8,940 nt of DNA from Planctomycetota bacterium (GCA_027622795.1 JAQBZA010000107.1:1-8940); one strand, 5' to 3'; shown: positions 1 to 6,355, counted from the first letter of the stretch. Program-made: numbers and translations. The notes: generated from the letters alone by a model not told the origin.

Positions 1-2
1 CG

Positions 3-446
3 CGGAAACTGCATGAAGCGGTGCGGGCCGGCAGAGCAGAGGCGTTTCTGGCTGCGGTGGCTGGCGTGTCGCCGCGGCTCTTGGGCCTCGTGAGAGAGAC
101 GGCTCGGCAGGGGATCGCCGAGGCGGTCGATGCCGTGAACCCCGATGCAATCTTCGTGATCCACGCCGGCATCCTCGCCGATCTGGCGATTGAAACCGGG
201 CTGCCGGTGGCAATGCACGTGGCAGCTGGTGACCTTGTGGCGGCAGCCGGCCCGGTGCGGGAGCTGGTGACGGCGGCGTTGGGATCGTGTGGTTGTGTGG
301 CGACCGATTCAGCCACCACGGCCGCCGCGATTCGTGCCGACTGGGTCGACGACGCGTTGCTTGCGAAAGAGCTCTGGGCGATTGGGCCGGAGGCGGTGCA
401 GCATATCGTCGACGCCTGCCGCGCAGCCGTGCAACGGCGCAGGTAG
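3..446 (+). CDS. C-terminal part of an unidentified protein, possibly GT-B glycosyltransferase-like (5' end outside window)
   Basis: The frame is open to the left edge, so the gene starts outside the window; the internal GTG at 21 is not needed as a start. The visible 147 or so residues contain a Rossmann-like stretch, NPDAIFVIHAGILADLA followed by GLPVAMHVAAGDL. This resembles the N-terminal domain of family-4 glycosyltransferases, where a PDVIHxH strand is followed by a GxPVVxxxHGxDL strand. A later CVATDSATTAAAI segment fits the usual 'VxxxSxxxxxxL' element. What is odd is that the protein ends soon after this point, at a helical AVQHIVDACRAAVQRRR tail, so a C-terminal nucleotide-sugar domain (GPEx7E) is absent. 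It could be a standalone half domain, a decayed gene, or an unrelated Rossmann-like protein. Its TAG stop lies six bases from the stop of the convergent neighbour. The family call is weak; that the frame is coding is likely. Confidence 0.5.
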   Translation, partial: RKLHEAVRAGRAEAFLAAVAGVSPRLLGLVRETARQGIAEAVDAVNPDAIFVIHAGILADLAIETGLPVAMHVAAGDLVAAAGPVRELVTAALGSCGCVATDSATTAAAIRADWVDDALLAKELWAIGPEAVQHIVDACRAAVQRRR

Positions 447-452
447 GCCCTG

Positions 453-884
453 TCAGATCCTCTCTTCCATCAACCGGTCAATCGCTGCCGTCTGCAACGC
501 GTGGGTAAACTCATCCACATCCCGGTACACCGCGTCGGAAGCTAGCTGCACCACCCAGTTGTGCACCAGCGGCGTCACGGTCACCACCACCCGGCCGTGG
601 GTATGGGCCTCCCACATCTCGATCGCCGTACCCATCGACGCCTCCGGCACAAACGCGATCACGAGATCAAACTCCCGGCACATGCCGACATGTTTCGTGA
701 ACACCTCGCGGGCCCGCCGCATGTCGTAGCCGACCGACGTGGAATGATTGGCAAACGGGTCGTAGACTTCGGCCTGCGGCCAGTGCCCCTGCACAAGGTC
801 GCGGAAGGTGGTTCGATAGGTCTGATCATGCACCAGCGACGCCACGTGTGAGCCCTGCATGATCCCAGCCAGAAAGATGCGCAT
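453..884 (-). CDS. Nucleoside 2-deoxyribosyltransferase-like protein
   Basis: A 143-residue cytosolic protein that starts MRIFLAGIMQGS, the typical first beta strand and glycine loop of the nucleoside 2-deoxyribosyltransferase (NDT)-like fold. DPF at residues 42-44 matches the conserved 'YDPF' turn, and DLVIAFVPEASMGTAIEMW (73-91) matches the family segment in which a glutamate after a GT motif (here E89) acts as the nucleophile or an equivalent catalytic residue. The family either exchanges bases between deoxynucleosides or hydrolyses N-glycosidic bonds of nucleotides; which one applies here cannot be read from sequence. The C-terminal HNWVVQ...SDAVYRDVDEF region is distinctive and probably subfamily-specific. 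The length is normal for the family. There is no signal peptide and no membrane segment. The start is fixed by the family N-terminus, so its promoter must lie within or beside the 5' end of the divergent M20 gene. Confidence 0.8.
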   Translation of the reverse strand: MRIFLAGIMQGSHVASLVHDQTYRTTFRDLVQGHWPQAEVYDPFANHSTSVGYDMRRAREVFTKHVGMCREFDLVIAFVPEASMGTAIEMWEAHTHGRVVVTVTPLVHNWVVQLASDAVYRDVDEFTHALQTAAIDRLMEERI

Positions 885-2145
885 GGCCCGTTCCGTGAAG
901 AGTTCTCAGCGAGTGCCGAAATCCAAACCGGCCGACAGTGTACGCGATGCCGCGCAGGCCGCGGTGGCGGCCGGGCCGCAGCCCGACCTCGCCCGGGCCC
1001 GCCGCGTGGTGCTCGACCTGCTTGGCATTCCCGGCAAGAGCGGTGAGGAGCGGGATATCGCCGAGCGAATCTGCAGCTGGCTCAAAGAGGCCGGCTGCCC
1101 ACGGTCGGCTTTTTCCTTCGACGACGCCCACACGAAGACACCCCTCAAGGGCAACGTCGGCAATCTCATCGTGCAGCTGCCCGGCACGCTTCCTGGGCCG
1201 CGGCGGCTCCTGATGGCCCACATGGATACGGTGCCGGTCTGCGTTGGCACCAAGCCGGTGGTGAGCGGCCGGTTTGTGAAGAGTGGCAATCCGGCCACGG
1301 GCCTCGGGGCCGATGATCGCGCCGGCTGCGCGGTCGTGCTCTCGACGGCCCTCGAGATTTTGGAAAAGAAGCTGCCCCATCCGCCGCTCACTTTTTTCTT
1401 TGCGATCCAGGAGGAGGTGGGGCTCTATGGCGCCCGCTTCGCGAAGGCGGCGGCGCTCGGCCGGCCGAAGCTGGCCTTCAACTTCGATGGCGGCGCGGTA
1501 GAGAAGATCACGGTTGGGGCGACCGGCGGCTATCGGCTCGATATCGCGATCGAGGGGATCCCCAGCCATGCCGGCGTGGCACCGGAAAAGGGCGTGTCGG
1601 CGATTGCGATCGCGTCGCTGGCGATTGCCTCGCTGGTGGAAGACGGCTGGCATGGCCTCGTCGAGAAGGGGGGCAAGCGGGGCACGAGCAACGTGGGGGT
1701 GATCCAGGCCGGGGCGGCGACCAACGTGGTGGCCGAGTCGGCGGCGTTGCGGGCCGAGGCGCGGGGGCATGATGCCGCGTTTCGCGAACGGATCGTGAAG
1801 GCGATCGAAAAGGCGTTTGCGGCGGCGGCGAAGAAGGTGAAGAGCGTCGACGGGAAGACGGGCAAGGTGACCTTCACCGGCCGGCTCGACTACGAGGCCT
1901 TCCGGCTGGCCGACGACGAGCCGTGTGTGGCGGCGGCAGTGGCCGCGGTGCAAGCGATCGGCAAGACGCCGCGGATGGAGATCTCCAATGGCGGCCTCGA
2001 CGCCAACTGGATGGCGGCCAACGGCATCCCGACGGTGACGCTCGGCTGCGGCCAGATGGAGATTCACACCACGAAGGAGCAGCTCGACCTCGAGGCCTTC
2101 GAGGCGGCTTGCACGGTGGCGCTGCGGCTGGCTACACGGGAATGA
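859..2145 (+). CDS. M20-family zinc metallopeptidase (tripeptidase T / PepT-like)
   Basis: A 428-residue M20/M25/M40 metallohydrolase carrying all the di-zinc ligands. The first ligand pair is H121 and D123 in LLMAHMDTVP. The bridging aspartate is in GLGADDRAG (D152). The catalytic and ligand glutamates are E185-E186 in AIQEEVG. D210 is in FNFDGG and the last histidine is H403 in QMEIHTTKEQ. Residues near 230-330 form the inserted dimerisation domain, with the substrate histidine H237 in IPSHAGVAPE. Such enzymes remove N-terminal residues from short peptides or hydrolyse related amides; PepT-like tripeptide cleavage is the best guess. It is likely cytosolic, since no signal peptide is seen. 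The start is uncertain. ATG at 859 overlaps the divergent gene by 26 bases, and in-frame alternatives are ATG 877 and 883 and GTG 895, 913 and 964. The conserved domain begins only around residue 45, so any of these is possible, and none has a clear ribosome site. The TGA stop is the first triplet of the 43-base repeat. Confidence 0.9.
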   Translation: MIPARKMRMARSVKSSQRVPKSKPADSVRDAAQAAVAAGPQPDLARARRVVLDLLGIPGKSGEERDIAERICSWLKEAGCPRSAFSFDDAHTKTPLKGNVGNLIVQLPGTLPGPRRLLMAHMDTVPVCVGTKPVVSGRFVKSGNPATGLGADDRAGCAVVLSTALEILEKKLPHPPLTFFFAIQEEVGLYGARFAKAAALGRPKLAFNFDGGAVEKITVGATGGYRLDIAIEGIPSHAGVAPEKGVSAIAIASLAIASLVEDGWHGLVEKGGKRGTSNVGVIQAGAATNVVAESAALRAEARGHDAAFRERIVKAIEKAFAAAAKKVKSVDGKTGKVTFTGRLDYEAFRLADDEPCVAAAVAAVQAIGKTPRMEISNGGLDANWMAANGIPTVTLGCGQMEIHTTKEQLDLEAFEAACTVALRLATRE

Positions 2146-2185
2146 GGCCCTCCATGGCCCTCATTCCCTTGCCGACCTCCGGTCG
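2143..2185 (+). repeat. 43-base direct repeat, copy 1
   Basis: This copy matches 2241-2283 at 42 of 43 positions; the single difference is C at 2160 against G at 2258. It begins with TGAGGCCCTCCATGG and ends CGACCTCCGGTCG. Its first three bases are the stop codon of the M20 gene. The copy contains a small hairpin (GAGGCC at 2144-2149 with GGCCCTC at 2156-2162, one bulged C) and the left part of the stronger hairpin at 2166-2191. The repeat looks like a dispersed intergenic palindromic element rather than a gene. Confidence 0.85.
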
Positions 2186-2191
2186 GAAGGG
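2166..2191 (+). terminator. Stem-loop downstream of the M20 gene (possible terminator or repeat hairpin)
   Basis: CCCTT at 2166-2170 pairs with AAGGG at 2187-2191, and CCGACC at 2172-2177 pairs with GGTCGG at 2181-2186. One G (2171) is bulged and the loop is TCC, giving 11 base pairs. It sits 20 bases after the M20 stop. There is no T-tract, so intrinsic termination is not assured; it may instead protect the mRNA 3' end or simply be the palindromic core of the repeat element. Confidence 0.5.
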
Positions 2192-2192
2192 G

Positions 2193-2211
2193 GCGTCGCA
2201 TCCGGCGACGC
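2193..2211 (+). other. Second intergenic stem-loop
   Basis: GCGTCGC at 2193-2199 is followed by the loop ATCCG and the perfect complement GCGACGC at 2205-2211, giving 7 G+C-rich base pairs. It lies immediately after the previous hairpin and between the two copies of the 43-base repeat, so it may belong to the same composite element. No T-run follows. Confidence 0.5.
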
Positions 2212-2240
2212 GGCCGTTTAGCTGATCTGCGCGGTTCTGC

Positions 2241-2283
2241 TGAGGCCCTCCATGGCCGTCATTCCCTTGCCGACCTCCGGTCG
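2241..2283 (+). repeat. 43-base direct repeat, copy 2
   Basis: This second copy lies 98 bases downstream of the first. Its hairpin core is shortened: after the shared GACCTCCGGTC the flanking bases no longer pair, because the AAGGG arm of copy 1 is replaced by CTTCC. The copy contains an ATG (2252) in frame with the methyltransferase, which lengthens that open frame artificially. The remaining intergenic sequence to 2332 shows no further recognisable element. Confidence 0.85.
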
Positions 2284-2332
2284 CTTCCGCGAGCGGCTTC
2301 CTGTGATTCTGCCGACCCGCAATACTGCTCCT

Positions 2333-3253
2333 ATGACGCCCTGTACTCCCCCCGCCCTCGATCGCGTGCACCGCGGCGACTGCCTTGAGTTGCTCGCTGC
2401 CACGCCCACCGGCAGCGTCCATCTCGCCTTCGCCGATCCTCCCTTCAACATCGGCTACGACTACGACACCTACGACGATCGCCGCTCGGCCGACGACTAC
2501 CTCGGCTGGTCGCAACGCTGGATGGGAGAGATCACGCGGGTGCTCTGCGACGACGGCACATTTTGGCTGGCGATCGGCGATGAATACGCCGCCGAGCTGA
2601 AGGTGATCGCCACGCGGGAGCTGGGCCTCACCTGCCGGTCGTGGGTGGTCTGGTATTACACCTTCGGCGTGAACTGCAAATACAAATTCAGCCGGTCGCA
2701 TGCCCACCTGTTTCACTTCGTGAAGGATCCGGCGGCGTTCACCTTCAACGTCGATGCGATCCGGGTGCCCTCAGCCCGTGAGCTGGTGTATGGCGACAGG
2801 CGGGCCAATGCCAAGGGGCGGCTCCCTGACGACACCTGGATCCTGCGGCCGCAGGATCTGCCCGAAGGCTTCGAGGCCGATGGCGACACCTGGTATTTCC
2901 CGCGGGTCTGCGGCACGTTCAAGGAGCGGTCGGGCTGGCATGGCTGCCAGATGCCGGAGCAGTTGCTCGGTCGGATCATCCGGGCCTGCAGCCGTGAGGG
3001 GGATCTCGTGCTCGATCCCTTTGGTGGCAGCGGCACGACGCTCGCCGTGGCGAAGAAGCTCGGCCGGTCGTTTCTGGGCTTCGAACTGTCGGAGGCGTAT
3101 GCGGCGCGGATCGAGGAGCGGCTGGCAGTAATCGCGCCGGGCGACCGGCTCGACGGCGCCCCAGAGCCCTTGAAGAGCGTACCGGCCACGAAAGACGGCC
3201 GCCGGCGGACGAAAGCAGGCCCGAAAAAGCGGCGCGGCCGACCGGCCGACTAG
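2333..3253 (+). CDS. Orphan beta-class site-specific DNA methyltransferase (N4-cytosine/N6-adenine)
   Basis: The 306-residue protein transfers a methyl group from S-adenosylmethionine to an exocyclic amino group in DNA. Motif IV is DPPF at residues 35-38, and motif I is DPFGGSGTT from residue 228. This order, catalytic motif first and AdoMet-binding motif last with the target-recognition region between, defines the beta class (PF01555). DPPF favours N6-adenine over the SPPY of many N4-cytosine enzymes, but this is not decisive. PEQLLGRIIRACSREGD just before motif I fits motif X. The tail is very basic and ends KKRRGRPAD, an AT-hook-like core (RGRP at 301-304). The ATG at 2333 is chosen because MTPCTPPALDRVHRGDCLELL starts directly before the family's usual N-terminus. 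The upstream in-frame ATG at 2252 lies inside the repeat and would add 27 low-similarity residues. No restriction endonuclease or specificity gene is adjacent, so a regulatory or chromosome-maintenance role is plausible. Confidence 0.9.
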   Translation: MTPCTPPALDRVHRGDCLELLAATPTGSVHLAFADPPFNIGYDYDTYDDRRSADDYLGWSQRWMGEITRVLCDDGTFWLAIGDEYAAELKVIATRELGLTCRSWVVWYYTFGVNCKYKFSRSHAHLFHFVKDPAAFTFNVDAIRVPSARELVYGDRRANAKGRLPDDTWILRPQDLPEGFEADGDTWYFPRVCGTFKERSGWHGCQMPEQLLGRIIRACSREGDLVLDPFGGSGTTLAVAKKLGRSFLGFELSEAYAARIEERLAVIAPGDRLDGAPEPLKSVPATKDGRRRTKAGPKKRRGRPAD

Positions 3254-3282
3254 CAGCAGCGGCTCAATCTCGAATAGAGCTC

Positions 3283-3301
3283 AACGTCGATGAAGGACGT
3301 T
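3283..3301 (+). other. Weak stem-loop after the methyltransferase
   Basis: AACGTC (3283-3288) and GACGTT (3296-3301) form a 6-base-pair stem with a 7-base loop, 30 bases after the methyltransferase stop. There is no T-tract. It could be a weak terminator or chance. The rest of the 139-base gap to the epimerase start holds nothing else I can support. Confidence 0.25.
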
Positions 3302-3392
3302 CAGCCCGCTTTCGCTGCGTGGCATTGCCCTTGCCGCGGCCCCGTGGCCCGTGTTTGAATTCCGGTTTCCCATTCCCCGCGCAGGTGCCCTG

Positions 3393-4241
3393 ATGAAATA
3401 CGGCCTCAATCTTCTTCTCTGGACCGACCGCATGCACGAGGGCATGGTGCCCGTCGTGGAGAAGGTGAAGGCGATCGGCTACGACGGCATCGAGATGCCG
3501 ATCTTTGAGCTCAACGAGTCGCTCTACAGGCAGTGGGGCGAGCGGCTCGACGCGATCGGGCTGGAGCGGACTGCCGTCACAGTCCGCGGGGCGGGTGACA
3601 ACCCGATCAGCCCGTCGGCAACGGTGCGGGCCGCCGCGGTCGCAGCCATGAAGAAGACGCTCGACTGCTGCCATGCCGCCGGCGTGAAGATTCTCTGCGG
3701 CCCGACGCACTCGGCGATCGGTGAATTCACCGGCACGGGGCCGACTGAAGACGAGTTCAAATGGGGTGTCGACACGATGCGGCAGGTGGCCGAGCATGCC
3801 GCCCAGGCGGGCGTGACGATCGCCACCGAATACCTCAACCGATTTGAAAACTATTTTCTGACGAGCGTCGCGCAGACGGTGCGATTCGTTCAGGCGGTCG
3901 ACCATCCGGCGGTGCGGATGATGTATGACACGTTTCACGCCAACATCGAAGAGAAAGACCTCACGGCGGCGATCGAGGCGGCAGCGCCATGGACCGTGCT
4001 CGTGCATATCTCGGAAAATGACCGCAGCATTCCGGGCACGGGCCACGTGCACTGGGACGAAACCTTCGACGCCCTCCGCGACGCGAAGTACGACGGCTGG
4101 ATGGTGGTGGAGGCCTTCGGCCTGGCGCTGCCCAACATCGTGGCGGCCACCAAGATCTGGCGGAAGATGTTTCCCTCCGAGGATCAGCTCGCCACCGATT
4201 CGCTTGCGTTCATGAAGCGGCACGTCGCCACACGGACGTGA
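3393..4241 (+). CDS. D-tagatose/D-psicose 3-epimerase family sugar isomerase
   Basis: A 282-residue TIM-barrel enzyme of the xylose-isomerase-like superfamily, starting MKYGLNLLLWTD. The four metal and catalytic residues of ketose 3-epimerases are all identifiable: E146 in ATEYLNRFENYF, D179 in MYDTFHANIEE, H205 with R211 in VHISENDRSIPGTGH, and E240 in VVEAFG. As I recall the Pseudomonas cichorii D-tagatose 3-epimerase numbering (E152, D185, H211, R217, E246), the spacing is identical with a constant offset of six. The family interconverts C3 epimers of free ketoses using Mn2+ or Co2+; close relatives act on L-ribulose or as hydroxypyruvate isomerases, so the substrate is open. It is cytosolic. 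ATG 3393 is preferred over an upstream GTG at 3351, which would add 14 non-conserved residues. It is followed after 24 bases by scpB, probably in one transcript, though there is no functional link. Confidence 0.88.
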   Translation: MKYGLNLLLWTDRMHEGMVPVVEKVKAIGYDGIEMPIFELNESLYRQWGERLDAIGLERTAVTVRGAGDNPISPSATVRAAAVAAMKKTLDCCHAAGVKILCGPTHSAIGEFTGTGPTEDEFKWGVDTMRQVAEHAAQAGVTIATEYLNRFENYFLTSVAQTVRFVQAVDHPAVRMMYDTFHANIEEKDLTAAIEAAAPWTVLVHISENDRSIPGTGHVHWDETFDALRDAKYDGWMVVEAFGLALPNIVAATKIWRKMFPSEDQLATDSLAFMKRHVATRT

Positions 4242-4265
4242 GCTAGGCCGGCGACCTCCCTGCCC

Positions 4266-5012
4266 ATGTCTCAGAAACCGTCTCCTCCCGCCGCCGCCCA
4301 AACCGGCTTCGATGCCCCGCCGGCCGACGGCGGCCTCTCGATCGACCGGCTCGCCCAGGCCTTTGCGGCGATGATGGGCACGGCCGATCCCTACAGTGAG
4401 CCAGCCGCCGAGGCGGAGAGCGTGGTGCGGGTGGATGCCTCGCCCGACCTCGACGAGGCCTTCGCCTCCCCCACCGAAGACGATGCCACCTGCCGCGTGA
4501 GCCCGCTCACGATCCTGGAGGCGTTGCTCTTCGTGGGCCTGCCGGGCGGGCGGCCGATCACCAGCCGCAAGGTGGCAGGGCTGATGCGGAGTGTGCGACC
4601 GCAGGAGGTGGATGAACTGGCCGGTGAACTGCGGCGGCAGTATCTGGCGAACAACTGCCCCTACGAGGTGGCGGCGGTGCAGGATGGCTGGGTGATGCGG
4701 CTGCGGCCGGAGTATCGCCAATTTGGCACGATCGTCGAGTCGCGAACGCGGCAGGTGAAGCTCGACGCCGAGTCGCTGGAGGTGCTGGCGGCGGTGGCCT
4801 GGAACCAGCCGGTGGCCCGCGATGCCTTCGTGGAGTTGGGCTGCGACGCCCGTCCTTCCACACTTCGGGCGCTGGTTCGCCGCGGGCTCTTGGAGCTGAC
4901 GCGGCCTGATGATGGGGGCGAGCCATGCTACCACACCACGGCGAAGTTTCTTGAGGTGTTTAAGGTGTCGAGCCTCGCAGAACTGCCGGCCCCCAACGAG
5001 CCGCCCCGATAG
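4266..5012 (+). CDS. scpB: Segregation and condensation protein B (ScpB-like)
   Basis: ScpB dimers bind ScpA and join the SMC ATPase in the bacterial condensin that compacts and segregates chromosomes. The 248-residue protein shows the two winged-helix domains in order. The first begins at TILEALLFVGLPGGRPIT (82-99) and ends with the Y-E-V...GW-MRLRPEY strand pair (133-150). The second begins at LEVLAAVAWNQPVARD (171-186), the counterpart of the canonical LAIIAYxQPITR, and ends at YHTTAKFLEVFKVSSLAELP (222-241), the counterpart of the YxTTxxFLxxFGLxSLxxLP signature. The canonical I-R-G-V is replaced by L-G-C-D. About 80 N-terminal residues are an acidic, proline- and alanine-rich extension, probably disordered, which accounts for the length beyond the usual 170-200 residues. 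scpA is not adjacent. No convincing Shine-Dalgarno is seen, but the ATG follows the previous stop by 24 bases. Confidence 0.85.
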   Translation: MSQKPSPPAAAQTGFDAPPADGGLSIDRLAQAFAAMMGTADPYSEPAAEAESVVRVDASPDLDEAFASPTEDDATCRVSPLTILEALLFVGLPGGRPITSRKVAGLMRSVRPQEVDELAGELRRQYLANNCPYEVAAVQDGWVMRLRPEYRQFGTIVESRTRQVKLDAESLEVLAAVAWNQPVARDAFVELGCDARPSTLRALVRRGLLELTRPDDGGEPCYHTTAKFLEVFKVSSLAELPAPNEPPR

Positions 5013-5020
5013 GGCTGGCT
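4999..5020 (+). terminator. Hairpin between convergent scpB and tRNA nucleotidyltransferase genes
   Basis: AGCCGCCC (4999-5006) pairs with GGGC (5012-5015) and GGCT (5017-5020) around the loop CGATA, with one bulged T: eight base pairs. It covers the scpB stop codon and ends one base before the nucleotidyltransferase stop, so it could act on both strands. Only eight bases separate the two genes. No long T-tract follows on either side, which weakens the terminator reading. Confidence 0.4.
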
Positions 5021-6289
5021 TCAGCGTGTTCTCCTGACCCACTCGATCGCCGCCTCACGGCTCGTGATCTCGCCATCAAGCTGTTTCGCCCGCAGCGTCG
5101 CAAGCATCTCCCCCACGGCCCTCCCTTCCGGCACTCCAGCCGCCATCAGGTCGCGGCCCGTGACCAGCGGCAGCGGATCAAGCTCACCCCGCGGCCGCTC
5201 CAGCTGCGCTGTCACCCACGCCGCCGCCGCTGTGTCGCCCCGGCCCGCATCGGCCCGCGCCCGTAACAGATCGGCCAGCAGACATGCATCGTCATGGGCG
5301 AGCCAGGGCTGCACCTGCGACCAAGGCTGTGAAGCCAGCTCCCCAGCCCCGGCGCGCTCCAACGCCGCCACCGCATCGAGTAGCCAGGAGGCAAGCTTCG
5401 TATCGCGATTGGCCAGCCGTAGCCGGCTGGCTGCCAGCCGCAGCGAGGCTTTGCCCGTAGGCTCAAAGAGTGCGGCCAGCGCCTGCCCCAGCTCCGGCTC
5501 GTCGAGAGCCTCAATAATCACAGCCGCCTCGGCCCAGTGGGCGGCGACTGGAAGCGACTTCGGCAGTGGCGCTACTTCCGGGAGCACCTCACCGGCGAGA
5601 CCTGTTTCATCGAGGAGTGCCAGCGCGCGACGGCGGCCCTGCCGCGTTACCATCGCCCGCAGTTCGGCGGCGATTCGCTCGGCGCTGACGCTTGTCACGA
5701 GATGCCGCATCGCCTCGATGGCAGCCCGCGTGGTGGGGTCGAGGGCGAAGCCAAAGGCAGCGGCAAACCGTACAGCTCGAAGCATTCTCAGGTGGTCCTC
5801 GCCAAACCGCATCGCAGGCACACCGATCGCCCGCACGATGCCAGCGGCAAGGTCGGCCTGGCCACCTACGTAGTCGTGCACCTGCCCGGTTGCCGGATCG
5901 AGGAACAGGCCGTTGATCGTAAAGTCGCGGCGTTGGGCGTCGAATTCGGGCGTTGAGTAGACGACACCGGCCGGGTGGCGGCCGTCGGTATAGGCCTTGT
6001 CGGTCCGAAACGTTGCCACCTCGACCTGTCCGGCAGACCGCGGGCCGAGTACGGTTATCACCCCGTAGGCCGCTCCCACCGGAATGGTTCGGTGCCGCCC
6101 GAAGACATCGCGTACCTCATGAGGGTGGGCAGATGTCGCCACGTCATAGTCGGCAGGGGTGCGCCCAAGAAGGTCATCACGGACACAACCGCCGGCCCAT
6201 AAAGCAATAAACCCCGCATGCTGCAGCCGAAAGACAACCTCAGCGGCAAACTCACGGGCTCGTACGGGATCGACCTGCGGGGTAGCCAT
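5021..6289 (-). CDS. CCA tRNA nucleotidyltransferase / poly(A) polymerase family (class II)
   Basis: A 422-residue class II nucleotidyltransferase. This family builds or repairs the tRNA 3'-CCA end, or adds poly(A), from CTP and ATP. The head domain has WAGGCVRDDLLGRTPADYDVATSA (32-54 or so): the G-G-x-x-R loop and the D47/D49 metal carboxylates. Next come VATFRTD and DGRHP near residues 91-105, then RRDFTIN (120-126). EDHLRMLRAVRFA (164-176) holds the E-D-x-x-R nucleotide-selection motif; its two residues select C and A by base-specific hydrogen bonds in CCA enzymes. The remaining 240 residues are alpha-helical body and tail, variable as usual. Bacterial poly(A) polymerases are very similar, so the exact product is not settled, but CCA addition is the more likely essential role. 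The start is ATG 6289 (MATPQVDPVRAREF). The frame runs on to 6499, but that extension would swallow the divergent promoter and is not conserved in character. Confidence 0.88.
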   Translation of the reverse strand: MATPQVDPVRAREFAAEVVFRLQHAGFIALWAGGCVRDDLLGRTPADYDVATSAHPHEVRDVFGRHRTIPVGAAYGVITVLGPRSAGQVEVATFRTDKAYTDGRHPAGVVYSTPEFDAQRRDFTINGLFLDPATGQVHDYVGGQADLAAGIVRAIGVPAMRFGEDHLRMLRAVRFAAAFGFALDPTTRAAIEAMRHLVTSVSAERIAAELRAMVTRQGRRRALALLDETGLAGEVLPEVAPLPKSLPVAAHWAEAAVIIEALDEPELGQALAALFEPTGKASLRLAASRLRLANRDTKLASWLLDAVAALERAGAGELASQPWSQVQPWLAHDDACLLADLLRARADAGRGDTAAAAWVTAQLERPRGELDPLPLVTGRDLMAAGVPEGRAVGEMLATLRAKQLDGEITSREAAIEWVRRTR

Positions 6290-6294
6290 GAATC

Positions 6295-6307
6295 TTTCGT
6301 GAGTTTT
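6295..6307 (-). promoter_or_regulatory. Mirrored leader motif, left arm
   Basis: Read on the minus strand, AAAACTCACGAAA ends five bases before the nucleotidyltransferase ATG. The same 13 bases occur exactly once more, on the plus strand at 6377-6389 in the DUF1559 leader, so the two form a perfect inverted repeat with 69 bases between, around the divergent promoter region. The position directly before the start codon could overlap a ribosome site (GAAAG). The function is unknown. Confidence 0.55.
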
Positions 6308-6319
6308 GACACCGAGGCC

Positions 6320-6349
6320 TTGACGATACCGGAAACCAGCGGCTATAGT
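6320..6349 (+). promoter_or_regulatory. Sigma70-type promoter for the DUF1559 gene
   Basis: TTGACG at 6320-6325 and TATAGT at 6344-6349 are separated by 18 bases, each one or two mismatches from consensus. The predicted transcript start is near 6355-6357, which gives a leader of about 128 bases. The region is much richer in A+T than its surroundings. This is the only promoter in the window I would call with moderate trust. Confidence 0.55.
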
Positions 6350-6355
6350 TAATTT

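Noticed and set aside
421..446. Terminator between the first two convergent genes
   Set aside because: Only a broken stem (GCCG/CGGC with an asymmetric bulge) is available and no T-run follows.
826..2067. Long open frame antisense to the M20 gene
   Set aside because: It mirrors a gene with all M20 active-site motifs, is dominated by H, R and G as expected of an antisense frame in G+C-rich DNA, and shows no domain.
3264..5042. 592-codon open frame antisense to the epimerase and scpB
   Set aside because: It spans two recognised genes and the gap between them and has shadow-like composition rich in R, H and G; long antisense frames are common at this G+C content.
5064..5873. Serine- and alanine-rich open frame antisense to the tRNA nucleotidyltransferase
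   Set aside because: Its low-complexity composition is the complement of alanine/leucine codons in a clearly identified gene.
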